The notes under the pieces: model-generated | The model's database searches: none | What the model was told of the DNA's origin: nothing | Seen by the model: only the letters and a program-made list of their open reading frames with translations | Program-made: the position numbers and the translations under genes | Shown: piece by piece, positions 26,897 through 36,595 of the stretch | Layout of the letters: every line of letters starts with the position of its first letter | Position numbering within the stretch: the stretch's first letter is position 1 | From: an uncultured Paraglaciecola sp. | GTDB taxonomy: Bacteria > Pseudomonadota > Gammaproteobacteria > Enterobacterales > Alteromonadaceae | DNA length: 64,000 nucleotides | NCBI GenBank assembly: GCA_947498355.1 | Contig: CANMKA010000013.1 | Location: 34,786-98,785 of the forward strand | Direction: 5' to 3'

Positions 26897-27529
26897 CGAA
26901 ATCCTCTGCTTTGCGAAATGTGTCACTCTGCGGCTGACCGCAGCGATTTTGGGAGTGTTAAATTGCCCATACACTCACCTTTAATCCGCCAAAGGCTTGA
27001 TCGAACGTACGTGTACACAGCATGCTTTTATAATGTCAATGGTATGATGGTACAACCAGTAATTCAAGCTGAATGTAAAATATTTGAATAAATATAGGGT
27101 AAATAATGTTAACTATTGGAGTTGAATAAAATATCTAAATTGTTGTTTTATATCAGTTATTAAACTGAAAATTCACTTATAACTCAAGGTAAGTAACATA
27201 TCATACAAATATAAATTGGTAAGGCAGCTTGATCTCTAGGTGGCTTTTCATTTTAGTTGAAGAGTGTTAACGTTGCGTCAAGATTAAAGAGTGCTAATGT
27301 TGCGTGAAGAGTATTAAGCGACATTAAAATAAGCAAGCGTAACATGCTTTTATTGCGTTACTGCTCTGCAAGGGCTAAACATAGTTAAGTTTTCGCGTAT
27401 AAACAATACATATTTCATAACGTTACAGTATCTGATCCAAAACGCAGTTAGGCTAGTAAGTTAGCTGTTTTGTATTTTAATGTGTGTTGTTAATTAATGA
27501 TTTTATTTTCGAAATGGTGGTGATTAGGA
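26897..27529. other. Intergenic region between the FadR-type regulator and the GH88 gene
   Basis: About 630 bp of AT-rich sequence with no convincing gene. It contains a FadR-type half-site palindrome (27048-27058) and a 27-bp-spaced imperfect direct repeat of AGAGTGTTAACGTTGCGT and AGAGTGCTAATGTTGCGT (27261 and 27288). Both could be protein-binding sites for the divergent promoters. Confidence 0.55.
27048..27058. promoter_or_regulatory. Candidate operator for the FadR-type regulator
   Basis: TGGTACAACCA is a perfect palindrome with the TGGTnnnACCA form bound by FadR-group GntR proteins. It lies 152 bp upstream of the regulator's start, between it and the GH88 gene, so it could serve autoregulation and control of uronate genes. 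No second clear copy was found by eye. Confidence 0.4.
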
Positions 27530-29197
27530 ATGAGAAAGTCTCTGAGTAGTGTGTTGATAAGTATGTGTTTGTTTGGGTGTGGTCAGCAAAGTGTTGAGTC
27601 TACGTCTGAGATAGAAAAGCCTCAAACTGCAGCTGAAATACCTCAGTCATCAATCTATTTTAGCTCCGAGCAGGCCAAACAAAATCTAACCTTTGTTAAA
27701 AATCAATATCTGAAAATGATTGATTTAGTTGAAAAGCAACAAGACTTAAAGCTCGCCCCAAGCTGTGAAAAAGAAGGTGTTGTGTGTTTTCCTCGGGCAG
27801 AAGAGCATGACAGTATTTACATGGAGCGTCCGACTAAATGGACTAACGGATTTTATCCTGGGTTATTATGGAAGGTCCTTGCTTCAAAAGAAGATATCGC
27901 CAACTTTAGCCAAGCAGAGCAAAGCAAGATTATGGATACGGCTTTGTTCTATCAAAACGCATTAATGCCAGAAACTGTTAGGGGCTCAACGCATGATTTG
28001 GGGTTCATCTTGTATGACTCTTTCGGTGAAGCTCTTGAAGTTGAAGGCTTACCCATGCAAACGCGAAAACTATATCAGAACGCATTAGTAACAGGGCAAA
28101 AAACGCTAGCCACGCGCTACGATGCAGACAAAGGGTTAATTGAATCTTGGGATTGGGAGCCAGAGTGGTTGTCACATCATAAAGAAGGCGGAGAAATTGT
28201 AAGAACCTTGCTTTCTCTTAAGGAGCCATTTACGTTTCCTGTCATCGTTGACAATATGATGAACTTAGAGTTTATGTTTACCAGCGAAGACGAAGCGCAC
28301 AGAGACCTGTCTTTTAGCCATGCCAAGCAAACCTATTTGAATCATTACTTTTACTTAGAAGGCGACGTTAAAAAAGAATATCCTATTGCCTATCACTTGA
28401 TTGATTACGATACGGGTAAACCTGGAAACTGGCAGGGTATTGGTAGCATATCTGCGTGGGCAAGAGGACAAGCTTGGTCGTTATATGGTTACGTGACCGT
28501 GCTAGAAGCCATGAAAGACAAACCGACCACTTTAGTTATGCCCGATTTTGATGCTCACGTAGACAGACTAATTGCCTCTATTGAAAAGTTACTTGACGGA
28601 GACTTAGTGCCAGACTGGGATTACTTTGCCAAGCGTCCTGATGCCGCTGAAATTGCCGCATATCACGGCACAGATACGACGCGTTATTCGCGCGCTCTAG
28701 ATTTATGCGATTTTCAAATTGCCGACAACATATTGCCTTACGTTGGTTACAAACCTGTCTTGGTAGATAAGTCGCTATTGAGCAAAGACTCGTTAAGTTT
28801 TTTGTCTGATTTGAAGTCAGTGTACGGTGAAGCCTTTATTCAAGGCGATAAGGTTGCACCATGTGGAACTAAGCCTTTTGAGCGTAATGCGACACATATT
28901 CCAAAAGATACCTCTGCTGCTGCTTTGTATGCATCAGCTTTATATCGTTTGGCAATACACACAGACAAGCCTGCTCTTAAGCAAAAAGCATCAGAATTTG
29001 CAGATAAAATTATGGGCGCTTTGACCCAAGATTATTTGACTTCTAAAAATAAAGGCAAAGATTACCAACTAGGGTTCGCGCTTGCCGAAGCAACAGGAAA
29101 TTTACCTAATGCTAGCGAGATCAATACGTCTATTGTTTACGCTGACTTCTATTTCCTTGAAGCAAATATTTTAAAGCTTAAGTTATCGAAAATGTAA
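27530..29197 (+). CDS. Unsaturated glucuronyl hydrolase, GH88 family, lipoprotein with an insertion
   Basis: A 555-residue protein with a lipoprotein signal (VLISMCLFGCGQQ). The (alpha/alpha)6-barrel motifs of GH88 are present: WTNGFYPGLLWKV, STHDLGFILYDSFGEAL, IVDNMMNLEFM, and SAWARGQAWSLYGYV, with the aspartates of HDLGF and VDNMMN as expected catalytic or binding residues. GH88 enzymes hydrate and release 4,5-unsaturated uronate from the non-reducing end of oligosaccharides made by polysaccharide lyases, so a lyase-cleaved uronate polymer is implied. Between VPDWDYFA (about residue 360) and DTSAAALYASALY (about 460) there are roughly 95 extra residues compared with the short loop normal for the family. 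GH105 is less likely because of the DLGF motif order. Confidence 0.87.
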   Translation: MRKSLSSVLISMCLFGCGQQSVESTSEIEKPQTAAEIPQSSIYFSSEQAKQNLTFVKNQYLKMIDLVEKQQDLKLAPSCEKEGVVCFPRAEEHDSIYMERPTKWTNGFYPGLLWKVLASKEDIANFSQAEQSKIMDTALFYQNALMPETVRGSTHDLGFILYDSFGEALEVEGLPMQTRKLYQNALVTGQKTLATRYDADKGLIESWDWEPEWLSHHKEGGEIVRTLLSLKEPFTFPVIVDNMMNLEFMFTSEDEAHRDLSFSHAKQTYLNHYFYLEGDVKKEYPIAYHLIDYDTGKPGNWQGIGSISAWARGQAWSLYGYVTVLEAMKDKPTTLVMPDFDAHVDRLIASIEKLLDGDLVPDWDYFAKRPDAAEIAAYHGTDTTRYSRALDLCDFQIADNILPYVGYKPVLVDKSLLSKDSLSFLSDLKSVYGEAFIQGDKVAPCGTKPFERNATHIPKDTSAAALYASALYRLAIHTDKPALKQKASEFADKIMGALTQDYLTSKNKGKDYQLGFALAEATGNLPNASEINTSIVYADFYFLEANILKLKLSKM

Positions 29198-29236
29198 GCG
29201 GCTCGAACACTTACCGGTAACTTAGGTTTGTTAAAT

Positions 29237-29270
29237 AAAAACACCTCAATGTAAGTTGACGTGTTTTTTT
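29237..29270 (+). terminator. Terminator after the GH88 gene
   Basis: AAAACACCTCAA pairs with TTGACGTGTTTT (one internal mismatch, loop TGTAAG) and runs into seven T, 40 bp behind the stop codon. Confidence 0.8.
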
Positions 29271-29443
29271 ATTTTCGCAAGCTTATTTGCTTGTTATGAA
29301 TTGATATAAATTATCGTATTTGGCGTTTGCACCATACGTGTGGCTGGTGTCAACATACGAAATAAAAATTAGCACCGTAAATCCGTGTGCGAGGGCAGGG
29401 GATCAACCTGCTTTTTACTTTTTTTGTATAGTAGGTACTTATT

Positions 29444-30868
29444 TTGGCTGAACCATTATCTTTGCACCCAGACCGTCTTTTTAACTCAGATCCGATTCAA
29501 AGGGATATTGCCAGACGGCTTTATACCAAAATTAAAGATCTTCCTATTGTTAGCCCCCATGGACATACTGATCCTCGTTGGTTTGCAGATAACGAAAACT
29601 TTTCTAATGCCACAGCTCTGTTAGTTCAACCCGATCATTATTTGTTAAGAATGCTGCATAGCTATGGTATTCCTATGCAATCTCTGGGTTTTAAAAGCCG
29701 AATTGAGGGAGACGATACACCTGTCGAGACCGATCCTAAAGTAATATGGAAGACCTTCGCTAAACACTACTTTTTGTTTAGAGGAACGCCTACTAGTACC
29801 TGGTTAGATTATGTATTTGTTAATGTATTTGAATTAGACCAATTATTAGATGAAGATACCGCTGATGCATATTACGAGCATATTACGGCTATGTTGCAGT
29901 TACCTTCTTTTAAACCAAGGGCTCTATTTGAACGTTTCAACATAGAAGTTATTGCGACCACAGAAGGCCCCTTAGATGACTTGCGTCATCACCACAAAGT
30001 TCAGCAAAGTGGCTGGAAAGGCAAAGTGATTACAGCGTATCGCCCAGACAACGTAGTTGATCCTGAATTTGAAGGCTTTGAGGAAAACTTACAACGTTTA
30101 GCTGAACTAACAGATACTAATCTAGATACATTTGACGGCTACCTAGAGAGTCATCGAATTCGTAGAGCGTTTTTTAAAGCGGCTGGGGCAACGTCAACGG
30201 ATCATGGGCATGCGACTGCTCGCACTTTAGATTTATCTAATGAACAGAAAAATGCACTGTACCAAACGATTCGGTCTGGCAACTTTAACGCTGAGGATGC
30301 TGATTGTTTTCGCGCGCAAATGCTCACGGAAATGGCAACCATGAGTATAGAAGATGGTTTGGTGATGCAAATACATCCAGGTGTGTATCGTAATCACAGC
30401 CAACCTTTGTTTGATAAGTTTGGTCGTGATAAAGGTGCGGATATCCCTGTTTCGTCAGAATACGTTGAAAATTTACGTCCTTTGTTAAACAAATACGGCT
30501 CTCACCCCAAATTTAGGGTAATAGTGTTTACCCTTGATGAAACCAGTTACTCTCGTGAACTGGCTCCGCTAGCAGGACATTACCCTGCTATGAAGCTAGG
30601 ACCGGCTTGGTGGTTCCACGATAGTCCAGAAGGTATGCGTCGGTATCGCCAGCAGGTTACCGAGACAGCTGGGTTTTATAACACAGTAGGATTTAATGAC
30701 GATACACGTGCGTTTTTATCTATTCCTGCTCGGCATGATGTGGCCCGTAGAATGGATTGTGCCTGGTTGGCAGAATTAGTCTCCGACCATAGAATTACCG
30801 AGAAACAAGCCCACGACCTAGCTTATGAATTAACTTATCGTTTGGTAAAACACGCATACGACTTGTAG
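29444..30868 (+). CDS. uxaC: Uronate isomerase
   Basis: A 474-residue enzyme that isomerises D-glucuronate to D-fructuronate (and D-galacturonate to D-tagaturonate). It begins at a TTG with AGTAGGT eight bases upstream. Amidohydrolase-like landmarks of UxaC are clear: VSPHGHTDPRWFADNENF near residue 37, the metal-binding HGH, IATTEGPLDDLRHH, VMQIHPGVYRNHS, KLGPAWWFHDSP and YNTVGFNDDTRAFLSIPARHD. Length is standard (about 470). It is followed by a strong terminator and preceded by the GH88 gene, so the two steps from unsaturated or free uronate to fructuronate are adjacent, and the UxuB-like reductase lies 3 kb upstream. Confidence 0.96.
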   Translation: MAEPLSLHPDRLFNSDPIQRDIARRLYTKIKDLPIVSPHGHTDPRWFADNENFSNATALLVQPDHYLLRMLHSYGIPMQSLGFKSRIEGDDTPVETDPKVIWKTFAKHYFLFRGTPTSTWLDYVFVNVFELDQLLDEDTADAYYEHITAMLQLPSFKPRALFERFNIEVIATTEGPLDDLRHHHKVQQSGWKGKVITAYRPDNVVDPEFEGFEENLQRLAELTDTNLDTFDGYLESHRIRRAFFKAAGATSTDHGHATARTLDLSNEQKNALYQTIRSGNFNAEDADCFRAQMLTEMATMSIEDGLVMQIHPGVYRNHSQPLFDKFGRDKGADIPVSSEYVENLRPLLNKYGSHPKFRVIVFTLDETSYSRELAPLAGHYPAMKLGPAWWFHDSPEGMRRYRQQVTETAGFYNTVGFNDDTRAFLSIPARHDVARRMDCAWLAELVSDHRITEKQAHDLAYELTYRLVKHAYDL

Positions 30869-30911
30869 TAGAAGTGCGTACTGCATTTTATACTGCCAGA
30901 ACTAAACACTC

Positions 30912-30939
30912 AAAAAGGCCGGCGTTTGCTGGCCTTTTT
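30912..30939 (+). terminator. Terminator after uxaC
   Basis: AAAAAGGCC and GGCCTTTTT flank a ten-base loop, ending in five T. Confidence 0.88.
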
Positions 30940-31205
30940 CTATCTAGGTTGCAAATAATCTGAGTCAGAATTGGACTTAGATAGGTATAAAACGTTTACA
31001 TGTAGAAAAGGTGTAATATTTTTGTGAATTTTATGTTTGCCTGCTTGCGCCCCTTATTCTATAGGGGATTGGGCTATACAGCCTTTACTAATGTGATTGG
31101 AATTGACTGAAATTGCTTGACTATGTTTTGCGCGCGAGTAGAATCCCGTTAACATTTTTGGGGCAAGTGCGTTTTAGCACGTCAATCGCTGGAGTCAATT
31201 AGATA
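30940..31205. other. Promoter region of the rhamnose genes
   Basis: With the terminator this makes a 337-bp gene-free stretch before the aldolase fusion gene. It carries no ORF of note. It must contain the promoter of the rhamnose operon; no operator could be recognised with confidence. Confidence 0.5.
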
Positions 31206-33398
31206 ATGCCAAGTAAACAAAGTGAATTTAAACACGTAAATTATAGTTGGGACGATGCTGTTGCAGATGGCCTAACTCCTGTCGAAAGTCTAGTATACCG
31301 TTCAAATATCCTAGGTGCTGACCAGCGCATTACCAATACAGGTGGCGGCAATACTTCTGCAAAGTTAATGGAAAAAGATCCACTAACAGGTGAAGAAGTT
31401 GAAGTACTTTGGGTAAAAGGTTCTGGCGGTGATTTACGTACTGCTAAAGTAGAAAACTTCTCTTCTTTGTATCAAGGCAAACTAAATGCTCTTGATGCTA
31501 CCTATCAAGCTCGTGACGATAAAGGTTATAAGCAAGCTGGCGAAGACGCCATGATTGGTATGTATAAGCATTGTAATTTTTGCTTAAATCCTCGGGCTTC
31601 ATCTATTGATACGCCTTTGCATTCTATGATCAGCGAAAAGCATGTTGATCACTTACACCCAAATGCGGTTATTGCTATTGCTTCATGTAAAGATCAAGAA
31701 GCATTAACAGAAAAAGTATGGGACGGAAAAATGGCCTACGTTCCATGGATGCGTCCAGGATGGGAAGCCGCTAAAGTATGTGAAGACGCATACGCAGCTA
31801 AGCCTGACAGTGTAGGTATTTTGCTTGGTCAGCATGGCCACACTAACTGGAATACAGAAAGCAAAAGTTGTTATGAGACCTCTCTTTGGGTAATTGAGAC
31901 AGCGGCGCGTTATATCGAAGAGCACGACAAAGGCGAAATGACCTTTGGTGGCGCTAAAGTTGAAAGCATGGGTGAAGACGCACGCACTGAGTTGCTTGCC
32001 AAGTTCTTGCCTGTTGCCCGTGGTATCTTATCGAATAAAGTTAAGTTCATTGCAACTGTTCAGTCTGATGATACTGCTTTACGTTTCGTCAATAGTGTTG
32101 ATGCACCTCGCCTAGCTAAGCTTGGTACGTCGTGCCCAGATCACTTCTTACGTACTAAGATCCAGCCTTTGTATGTTGACTTTAACCCTGCAAGTGACAG
32201 CTTTGAAGATTTAGTAGACAAACTTAATGCTGGTATCGAGCAGTATCGTGTTGAGTATGCAGAGTACTACAACAACTGCAAGCGTGAAGATTCACCAGCA
32301 ATGCGTGATCCAAGCCCAACAGTTATCTTAATCCCTGGTGTAGGTATAATCGGGTGGGGTAAAAATAAATCAGAATCACGTGTTACTACTGAATTCTATA
32401 ACTGTGCAATTGAAGTAATGCGCGGTGCGGAAGCAATCAGTGAGTACACTGCTTTACCACAGCAAGAAGCATTCGATATCGAATATTGGGCATTAGAAGA
32501 AGCTAAGCTTCAACGTATGCCTAAAGAAGCGCCTCTGGCTCGCGATATTGTTGTTGTTATTGGTGCTGGTGATGGCATTGGTAAAGAAACGGCTTTCCGT
32601 GTAGCTAAAGAAGGCGCTCACGTAGTTTGTGCTGACTTGCGTTTTGAAGCCGCACAGAAAACAGCTGATGAATTAACCGCTATTTATGGTCAAGGTATCG
32701 GTGTAGCCGGTACTGGTATTTCTGGATGTGGTCCAGCTATTGCTCAAGAAGTTAATATTACTGACCGCGCAAGTGTTCAGAAAATGTTCGAGCAAGTGAC
32801 GCTAGCTTATGGCGGTATTGATAAAGTTATCGTTACAGCCGGTGTATTCTTGGCGCCTGGTCAGTCTGGTATGTCTGATGACCAGCAATTTGATGTTAGC
32901 TTCGCGGTTAACGTTAAAGGTGGCTACATAGTTGGTACTGAAGCTAACAAGCTTTGGAAAGCGCAAAACTTAAAAGGCGCAATGGTATTGACTACAAGTG
33001 TTAACGCTGCGGTTTCTAAGAAAGGTTCATTGGCATACGACACAAGTAAAGCCGCTGCTAACCACTTAGTACGTGAACTAGCTGTAGAATTAGCACCACT
33101 TGTTAATGTAAATGGTTTAGCTCCAGCAACAGTAGTAAAAGGCAGCACTATGTTCCCTCGTGACCGAGTGATTGCATCTTTGTCTAAGTACAATGTTGAA
33201 TTTACTGAAGCAGATTCTGATGATGAGTTGCGTGATAAATTGGCTAATTTCTATGCTCAACGTACGTTGACTAAATCGCCAATCACACCAGCAGATCAAG
33301 CCGAAGCAGCATATTTAATGGTTTCAGGTCAGTTGAGCAAAACAACTGGTCAGATAATTAGTGTAGACGGTGGTTTACACGAAGCGTTCTTACGCTAA
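31206..33398 (+). CDS. Bifunctional rhamnulose-1-phosphate aldolase / short-chain dehydrogenase
   Basis: A 730-residue fusion. Residues 1 to about 430 form a class II aldolase (AraD/FucA fold) with TGGGNTSAKL, VKGSGGDLRTAK, the metal-ligand segments SIDTPLHSMI and VDHLHPNAVIA, and GQHGHTNWN. Residues from about 440 form a short-chain dehydrogenase with the nucleotide motif GAGDGIGKETA, TTSVNAAVSKKGS and the catalytic YDTSK. Fusions of this type split L-rhamnulose-1-phosphate to dihydroxyacetone phosphate and L-lactaldehyde, and the dehydrogenase then acts on lactaldehyde. The rhamnose isomerase gene follows 24 bp later, so both belong to one operon. Rhamnulokinase is not present in the window. 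Confidence 0.92.
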   Translation: MPSKQSEFKHVNYSWDDAVADGLTPVESLVYRSNILGADQRITNTGGGNTSAKLMEKDPLTGEEVEVLWVKGSGGDLRTAKVENFSSLYQGKLNALDATYQARDDKGYKQAGEDAMIGMYKHCNFCLNPRASSIDTPLHSMISEKHVDHLHPNAVIAIASCKDQEALTEKVWDGKMAYVPWMRPGWEAAKVCEDAYAAKPDSVGILLGQHGHTNWNTESKSCYETSLWVIETAARYIEEHDKGEMTFGGAKVESMGEDARTELLAKFLPVARGILSNKVKFIATVQSDDTALRFVNSVDAPRLAKLGTSCPDHFLRTKIQPLYVDFNPASDSFEDLVDKLNAGIEQYRVEYAEYYNNCKREDSPAMRDPSPTVILIPGVGIIGWGKNKSESRVTTEFYNCAIEVMRGAEAISEYTALPQQEAFDIEYWALEEAKLQRMPKEAPLARDIVVVIGAGDGIGKETAFRVAKEGAHVVCADLRFEAAQKTADELTAIYGQGIGVAGTGISGCGPAIAQEVNITDRASVQKMFEQVTLAYGGIDKVIVTAGVFLAPGQSGMSDDQQFDVSFAVNVKGGYIVGTEANKLWKAQNLKGAMVLTTSVNAAVSKKGSLAYDTSKAAANHLVRELAVELAPLVNVNGLAPATVVKGSTMFPRDRVIASLSKYNVEFTEADSDDELRDKLANFYAQRTLTKSPITPADQAEAAYLMVSGQLSKTTGQIISVDGGLHEAFLR

Positions 33399-33422
33399 TC
33401 ACGGGTTTATTAGGAAAAGATA

Positions 33423-34715
33423 ATGACACAACGTATAGATAAAGGGCTTATCGCAGAAGAAAACGCGAAACTAGAAGCTTTTGTAAAAGAAGATTATGAA
33501 GCACTTGGTGCTAAGTTAGCACGTGAAAACATCAACATCGATGAAATCACAGCTAAAGCTGAAGAGTTTCAAATTGCTGTTCCTTCATGGGGAACAGGTA
33601 CAGGTGGAACGCGTTTCGCACGTTTTCCTGGTGAAGGCGAGCCACGTAACATTTGGGAAAAGCTTGAAGATAGCGCAGTTATCAACGATTTATCTCAGTG
33701 TACTGAGCGCGTTTCTCCTCACTTCCCTTGGGATAAAGTGGACGACTTCTCTGAATTGAAGCAAACCTCTGATAACCTGGGTTTGAAATGGGATTCTATC
33801 AACTCAAACACTTTCCAAGATCAAGCTGGCCAAGAGCACAGCTTTAAGTACGGAAGCTTGAGTAATACAAGCCAAGAGTCTCGTGACCTAGCGATTCAAC
33901 ACAACTTAGATTGTATTGAATACGGTAAAGCACTAGATTCAAAAACTTTAACTGTATGGGTTGGTGATGGTTCAAACCACCCAGGTCAGCAGCATTTCCA
34001 ACACGCTTTTGAGCGTTACTTGGACAGCATGAAAAAGATCTATGCGGGTCTTCCGTCTGATTGGGAATTGCACATCGAGCACAAAATGTTTGAGCCTGCA
34101 TTCTACTCAACTATCATTCAAGACTGGGGCAGCAACGTGCTAGCTGCAATGGAATTAGGTCCTCAAGCTAAGTCTTTGGTTGACCTAGGTCACCATGCAC
34201 CTAACGTTAACATCGAAATGATCGTTTCTCGTTTGATTCAATTCAAGAAACTAGGTGGTTTCCACTTTAACGATTCTAAATACGGTGATGACGATCTTGA
34301 TAGTGGTAGTTTGCACCCATATCAGCAATTCTTGATTTTCAATGAATTGGTTGATGCAGAATACCGTAATCAAGCTGAGTTTGGTCCTAACTACATGCTA
34401 GATCAGTCACACAACGTGACAGACCCAATCGAAAGCTTAATGAACTCAGCTGCAAGTGTACAACGTTCATATGTTGCTGCTTTGATTGTTGACCGCGAGA
34501 AGTTAACCGGTTACCAAACTGATAACGACGCAATTATGGCGAGCAACACCTTGAAGCATGCCTTTACTACAGACGTTTCTCCTATCCTTGCAATGGCTCG
34601 TTTACGTAAAGGTGGGGCAATTGACCCAATTGCTACGTATCGTAAGTCTGGATACCGTGCACAAGCCGGTGTTGAACGTCCAAATAGTGGCGGTAATGGT
34701 TCTGGAATCGTATAG
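33423..34715 (+). CDS. rhaI: L-rhamnose isomerase, RhaI type
   Basis: A 430-residue isomerase that converts L-rhamnose to L-rhamnulose. It matches the Pseudomonas stutzeri/Bacillus-type catabolic enzyme rather than Escherichia coli RhaA: PSWGTGTGGTRFARFPGEGE near residue 54, VSPHFPWD, WVGDGSNHPGQQHF, HIEHKMFEPAFYST with metal-binding residues, LGHHAPNVNIEMIV, GGFHFNDSKYGDDDLDSGS and a C-terminal RPNSGGNGSGIV. Length equals that of the family (about 430). It follows the aldolase fusion gene and is ended by a strong terminator. Confidence 0.95.
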   Translation: MTQRIDKGLIAEENAKLEAFVKEDYEALGAKLARENINIDEITAKAEEFQIAVPSWGTGTGGTRFARFPGEGEPRNIWEKLEDSAVINDLSQCTERVSPHFPWDKVDDFSELKQTSDNLGLKWDSINSNTFQDQAGQEHSFKYGSLSNTSQESRDLAIQHNLDCIEYGKALDSKTLTVWVGDGSNHPGQQHFQHAFERYLDSMKKIYAGLPSDWELHIEHKMFEPAFYSTIIQDWGSNVLAAMELGPQAKSLVDLGHHAPNVNIEMIVSRLIQFKKLGGFHFNDSKYGDDDLDSGSLHPYQQFLIFNELVDAEYRNQAEFGPNYMLDQSHNVTDPIESLMNSAASVQRSYVAALIVDREKLTGYQTDNDAIMASNTLKHAFTTDVSPILAMARLRKGGAIDPIATYRKSGYRAQAGVERPNSGGNGSGIV

Positions 34716-34735
34716 TCGTTTGTAAACGGCTTGTA

Positions 34736-34770
34736 AAAAACTCAAAGATGCGCAAGTGTCTTTGAGTTTT
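34736..34770 (+). terminator. Terminator after rhaI
   Basis: AAAAACTCAAAGA and TCTTTGAGTTTT flank a ten-base loop and run into TTTTCTT, 20 bp behind the rhaI stop codon. Confidence 0.87.
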
Positions 34771-34852
34771 CTTGTATATAGAAAAAACAAAATAAAAAAT
34801 AACAATAATCAAACATATTTCTAACATCGAGATATGTTGTTTCGGAGGCAAA

Positions 34853-36532
34853 ATGTCATCAGCTGAAGAGTTTGAAACTAAACCTATCACGCCACAGAAA
34901 CTGCAAGGGCCAAAAACCTTTGCTGCAAGCTATGCAGGTGAGCACGTTGCGGGTACAGAATTCGTAATTGGTGCTTTATTCGTATCTTGGGGAGTCGGGG
35001 CAACCGACGTACTTTTAGGCTTATTGCTTGGTAATTTATTAGCAGTATTAACTTGGGGTTTAATTACTGCTCCAATCGCCACAGATACCCGTTTAACCTT
35101 ATATGCATACTTAGAAAAAATTGCAGGTCCAGGTACAATTAAACTTTACAGTGTTGTAAATGGTATTTTGTTCTGCGTACTCGCTGGAGCAATGATCACT
35201 GTATCTGCGTCGGCGGTTAGAATTTTATTCGGTATTCCTGACCAAGTCGGTTACTTCCCGACGGATATGCGCTTTGTTGCGGTTGTTTTAGGTGTGGGTG
35301 CTGTGGTGGTCTACATGGCAGTTAAAGGCTTTGAAAAGCTTGCTGCTTTTGCAGAAGTTTGCGCACCTTGGATGATTTTAATGTTCTTAGTGGGCGCATT
35401 TGTAATGATGCCGACTACTGTAGCTGCAACCGCAGGCGTAGGTAGCATTGAAAGCTTTGCTGACTTCCTTAAGGTGGCTAATGATACGATTTGGCAAGAT
35501 ACTCAAGGCGAAATCGGCTTTGCTCACGTAGTTGCGTTTGCTTGGGTAGCTAATTTGGCAATGCACGGTAGCTTAGGTGACATGACATTGCTACGTTTTG
35601 CGAAGAGCCCTAAATACGGTTATTTCTCAGCGTTGGGTATGTTTATCGGTCATTATATGGCATGGATTTGTGCGGGTATTATGGGTGCAGGTGCTGCGAT
35701 TATATTAAAAACCAGTATTACAGCGATTGATCCTGGCTCAGTGGCTTACCAAGCGTTAGGTGCATCTGGTATTTTGGCGGTAATTATTGCGGGCTGGACT
35801 ACCTCTAATCCAACCATTTACCGTGCGGGTCTAGCATTTAGTTCTCTAAATCATGCTTGGGGCCGTACCAAGGTGACGATAGTGGTGGGTATTATCACTA
35901 CTATTATTGCTTGCTCGCCGTTCGTGTTCTCTGGCTTGTTGGGTTTTGTTGGGTATATGGGCTTATTACTTGCGCCAGTAGGTGCAATCATAGTAGCCGA
36001 GCACTGGATCTTCCCTAAAATCGGTTTAACCCGTTACTGGTCGTCTTATAAAGGCAATACAACAAATATTGCTGCTTTTGCGACTTGGATTGTATCTATG
36101 GTTGCGGGCATAGCTGTAGAGCAAGCAGGATTACTACATTTATTCTTTATCTTAGTTCCATTATGGATTTTCGCTACGGTTTTATATATCATCCTCGCCA
36201 GCGCTATGGGAGCTAAAGAAGAATATGCTGAAGCATCAGTTGCAGAGCAAGCTGAAGAAGCGCGTAAAACAGCTGAAAAGCAGTATCTTGCTACAGCAAG
36301 TGATGATTCTGCCCAGCAAGTTATTAAGTTACCACTGCTAGCTAACTTGGCTAAGTATGTTTCATTTGCAGCATTGGCCACGTGTGTAGGTATGGGGTTA
36401 AATGCTTACGCTAATCAGGATATTGAGACAATCCGTACTTGGTTGATTGTGCCTACCTTGATTTATTTTGTGACTGCTACTTATGCCTATTTAGCTCGCG
36501 CTAAAGTACAGGATGCACTTGCAAGTAACTAA
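34853..36532 (+). CDS. NCS1-family (cytosine/purine permease-like) transporter
   Basis: A 559-residue protein with about twelve hydrophobic segments and NCS1 features: an early SWGVGATDVLLGLLLGNLLAV helix in the first 70 residues, LVGAF, AWVANLAMHGSLGDM, and WTTSNPTIYRAGLAFSSL, the segment that in this superfamily lies in helix 8. A hydrophilic, charged loop of about 45 residues rich in E and A lies before the last two helices. NCS1 proteins import nucleobases, hydantoins, thiamine or related compounds with H+ or Na+. Here it sits between rhaI and the aldolase and behind its own ribosome-binding site (CGGAGG), with no nucleobase gene nearby, so a role in rhamnose or another sugar acid uptake is likely but unproven. 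Confidence 0.85.
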   Translation: MSSAEEFETKPITPQKLQGPKTFAASYAGEHVAGTEFVIGALFVSWGVGATDVLLGLLLGNLLAVLTWGLITAPIATDTRLTLYAYLEKIAGPGTIKLYSVVNGILFCVLAGAMITVSASAVRILFGIPDQVGYFPTDMRFVAVVLGVGAVVVYMAVKGFEKLAAFAEVCAPWMILMFLVGAFVMMPTTVAATAGVGSIESFADFLKVANDTIWQDTQGEIGFAHVVAFAWVANLAMHGSLGDMTLLRFAKSPKYGYFSALGMFIGHYMAWICAGIMGAGAAIILKTSITAIDPGSVAYQALGASGILAVIIAGWTTSNPTIYRAGLAFSSLNHAWGRTKVTIVVGIITTIIACSPFVFSGLLGFVGYMGLLLAPVGAIIVAEHWIFPKIGLTRYWSSYKGNTTNIAAFATWIVSMVAGIAVEQAGLLHLFFILVPLWIFATVLYIILASAMGAKEEYAEASVAEQAEEARKTAEKQYLATASDDSAQQVIKLPLLANLAKYVSFAALATCVGMGLNAYANQDIETIRTWLIVPTLIYFVTATYAYLARAKVQDALASN

Positions 36533-36560
36533 TATAGACCACGAGTAAATGTTGGTACAT

Positions 36561-36595
36561 AAGGGTTGCTGAGCGCGTCTTAGCAACCCTTTTTT
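36561..36595 (+). terminator. Terminator after the NCS1 transporter gene
   Basis: AAGGGTTGCT and AGCAACCCTT flank an 11-base loop and are followed by five T. Confidence 0.87.
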
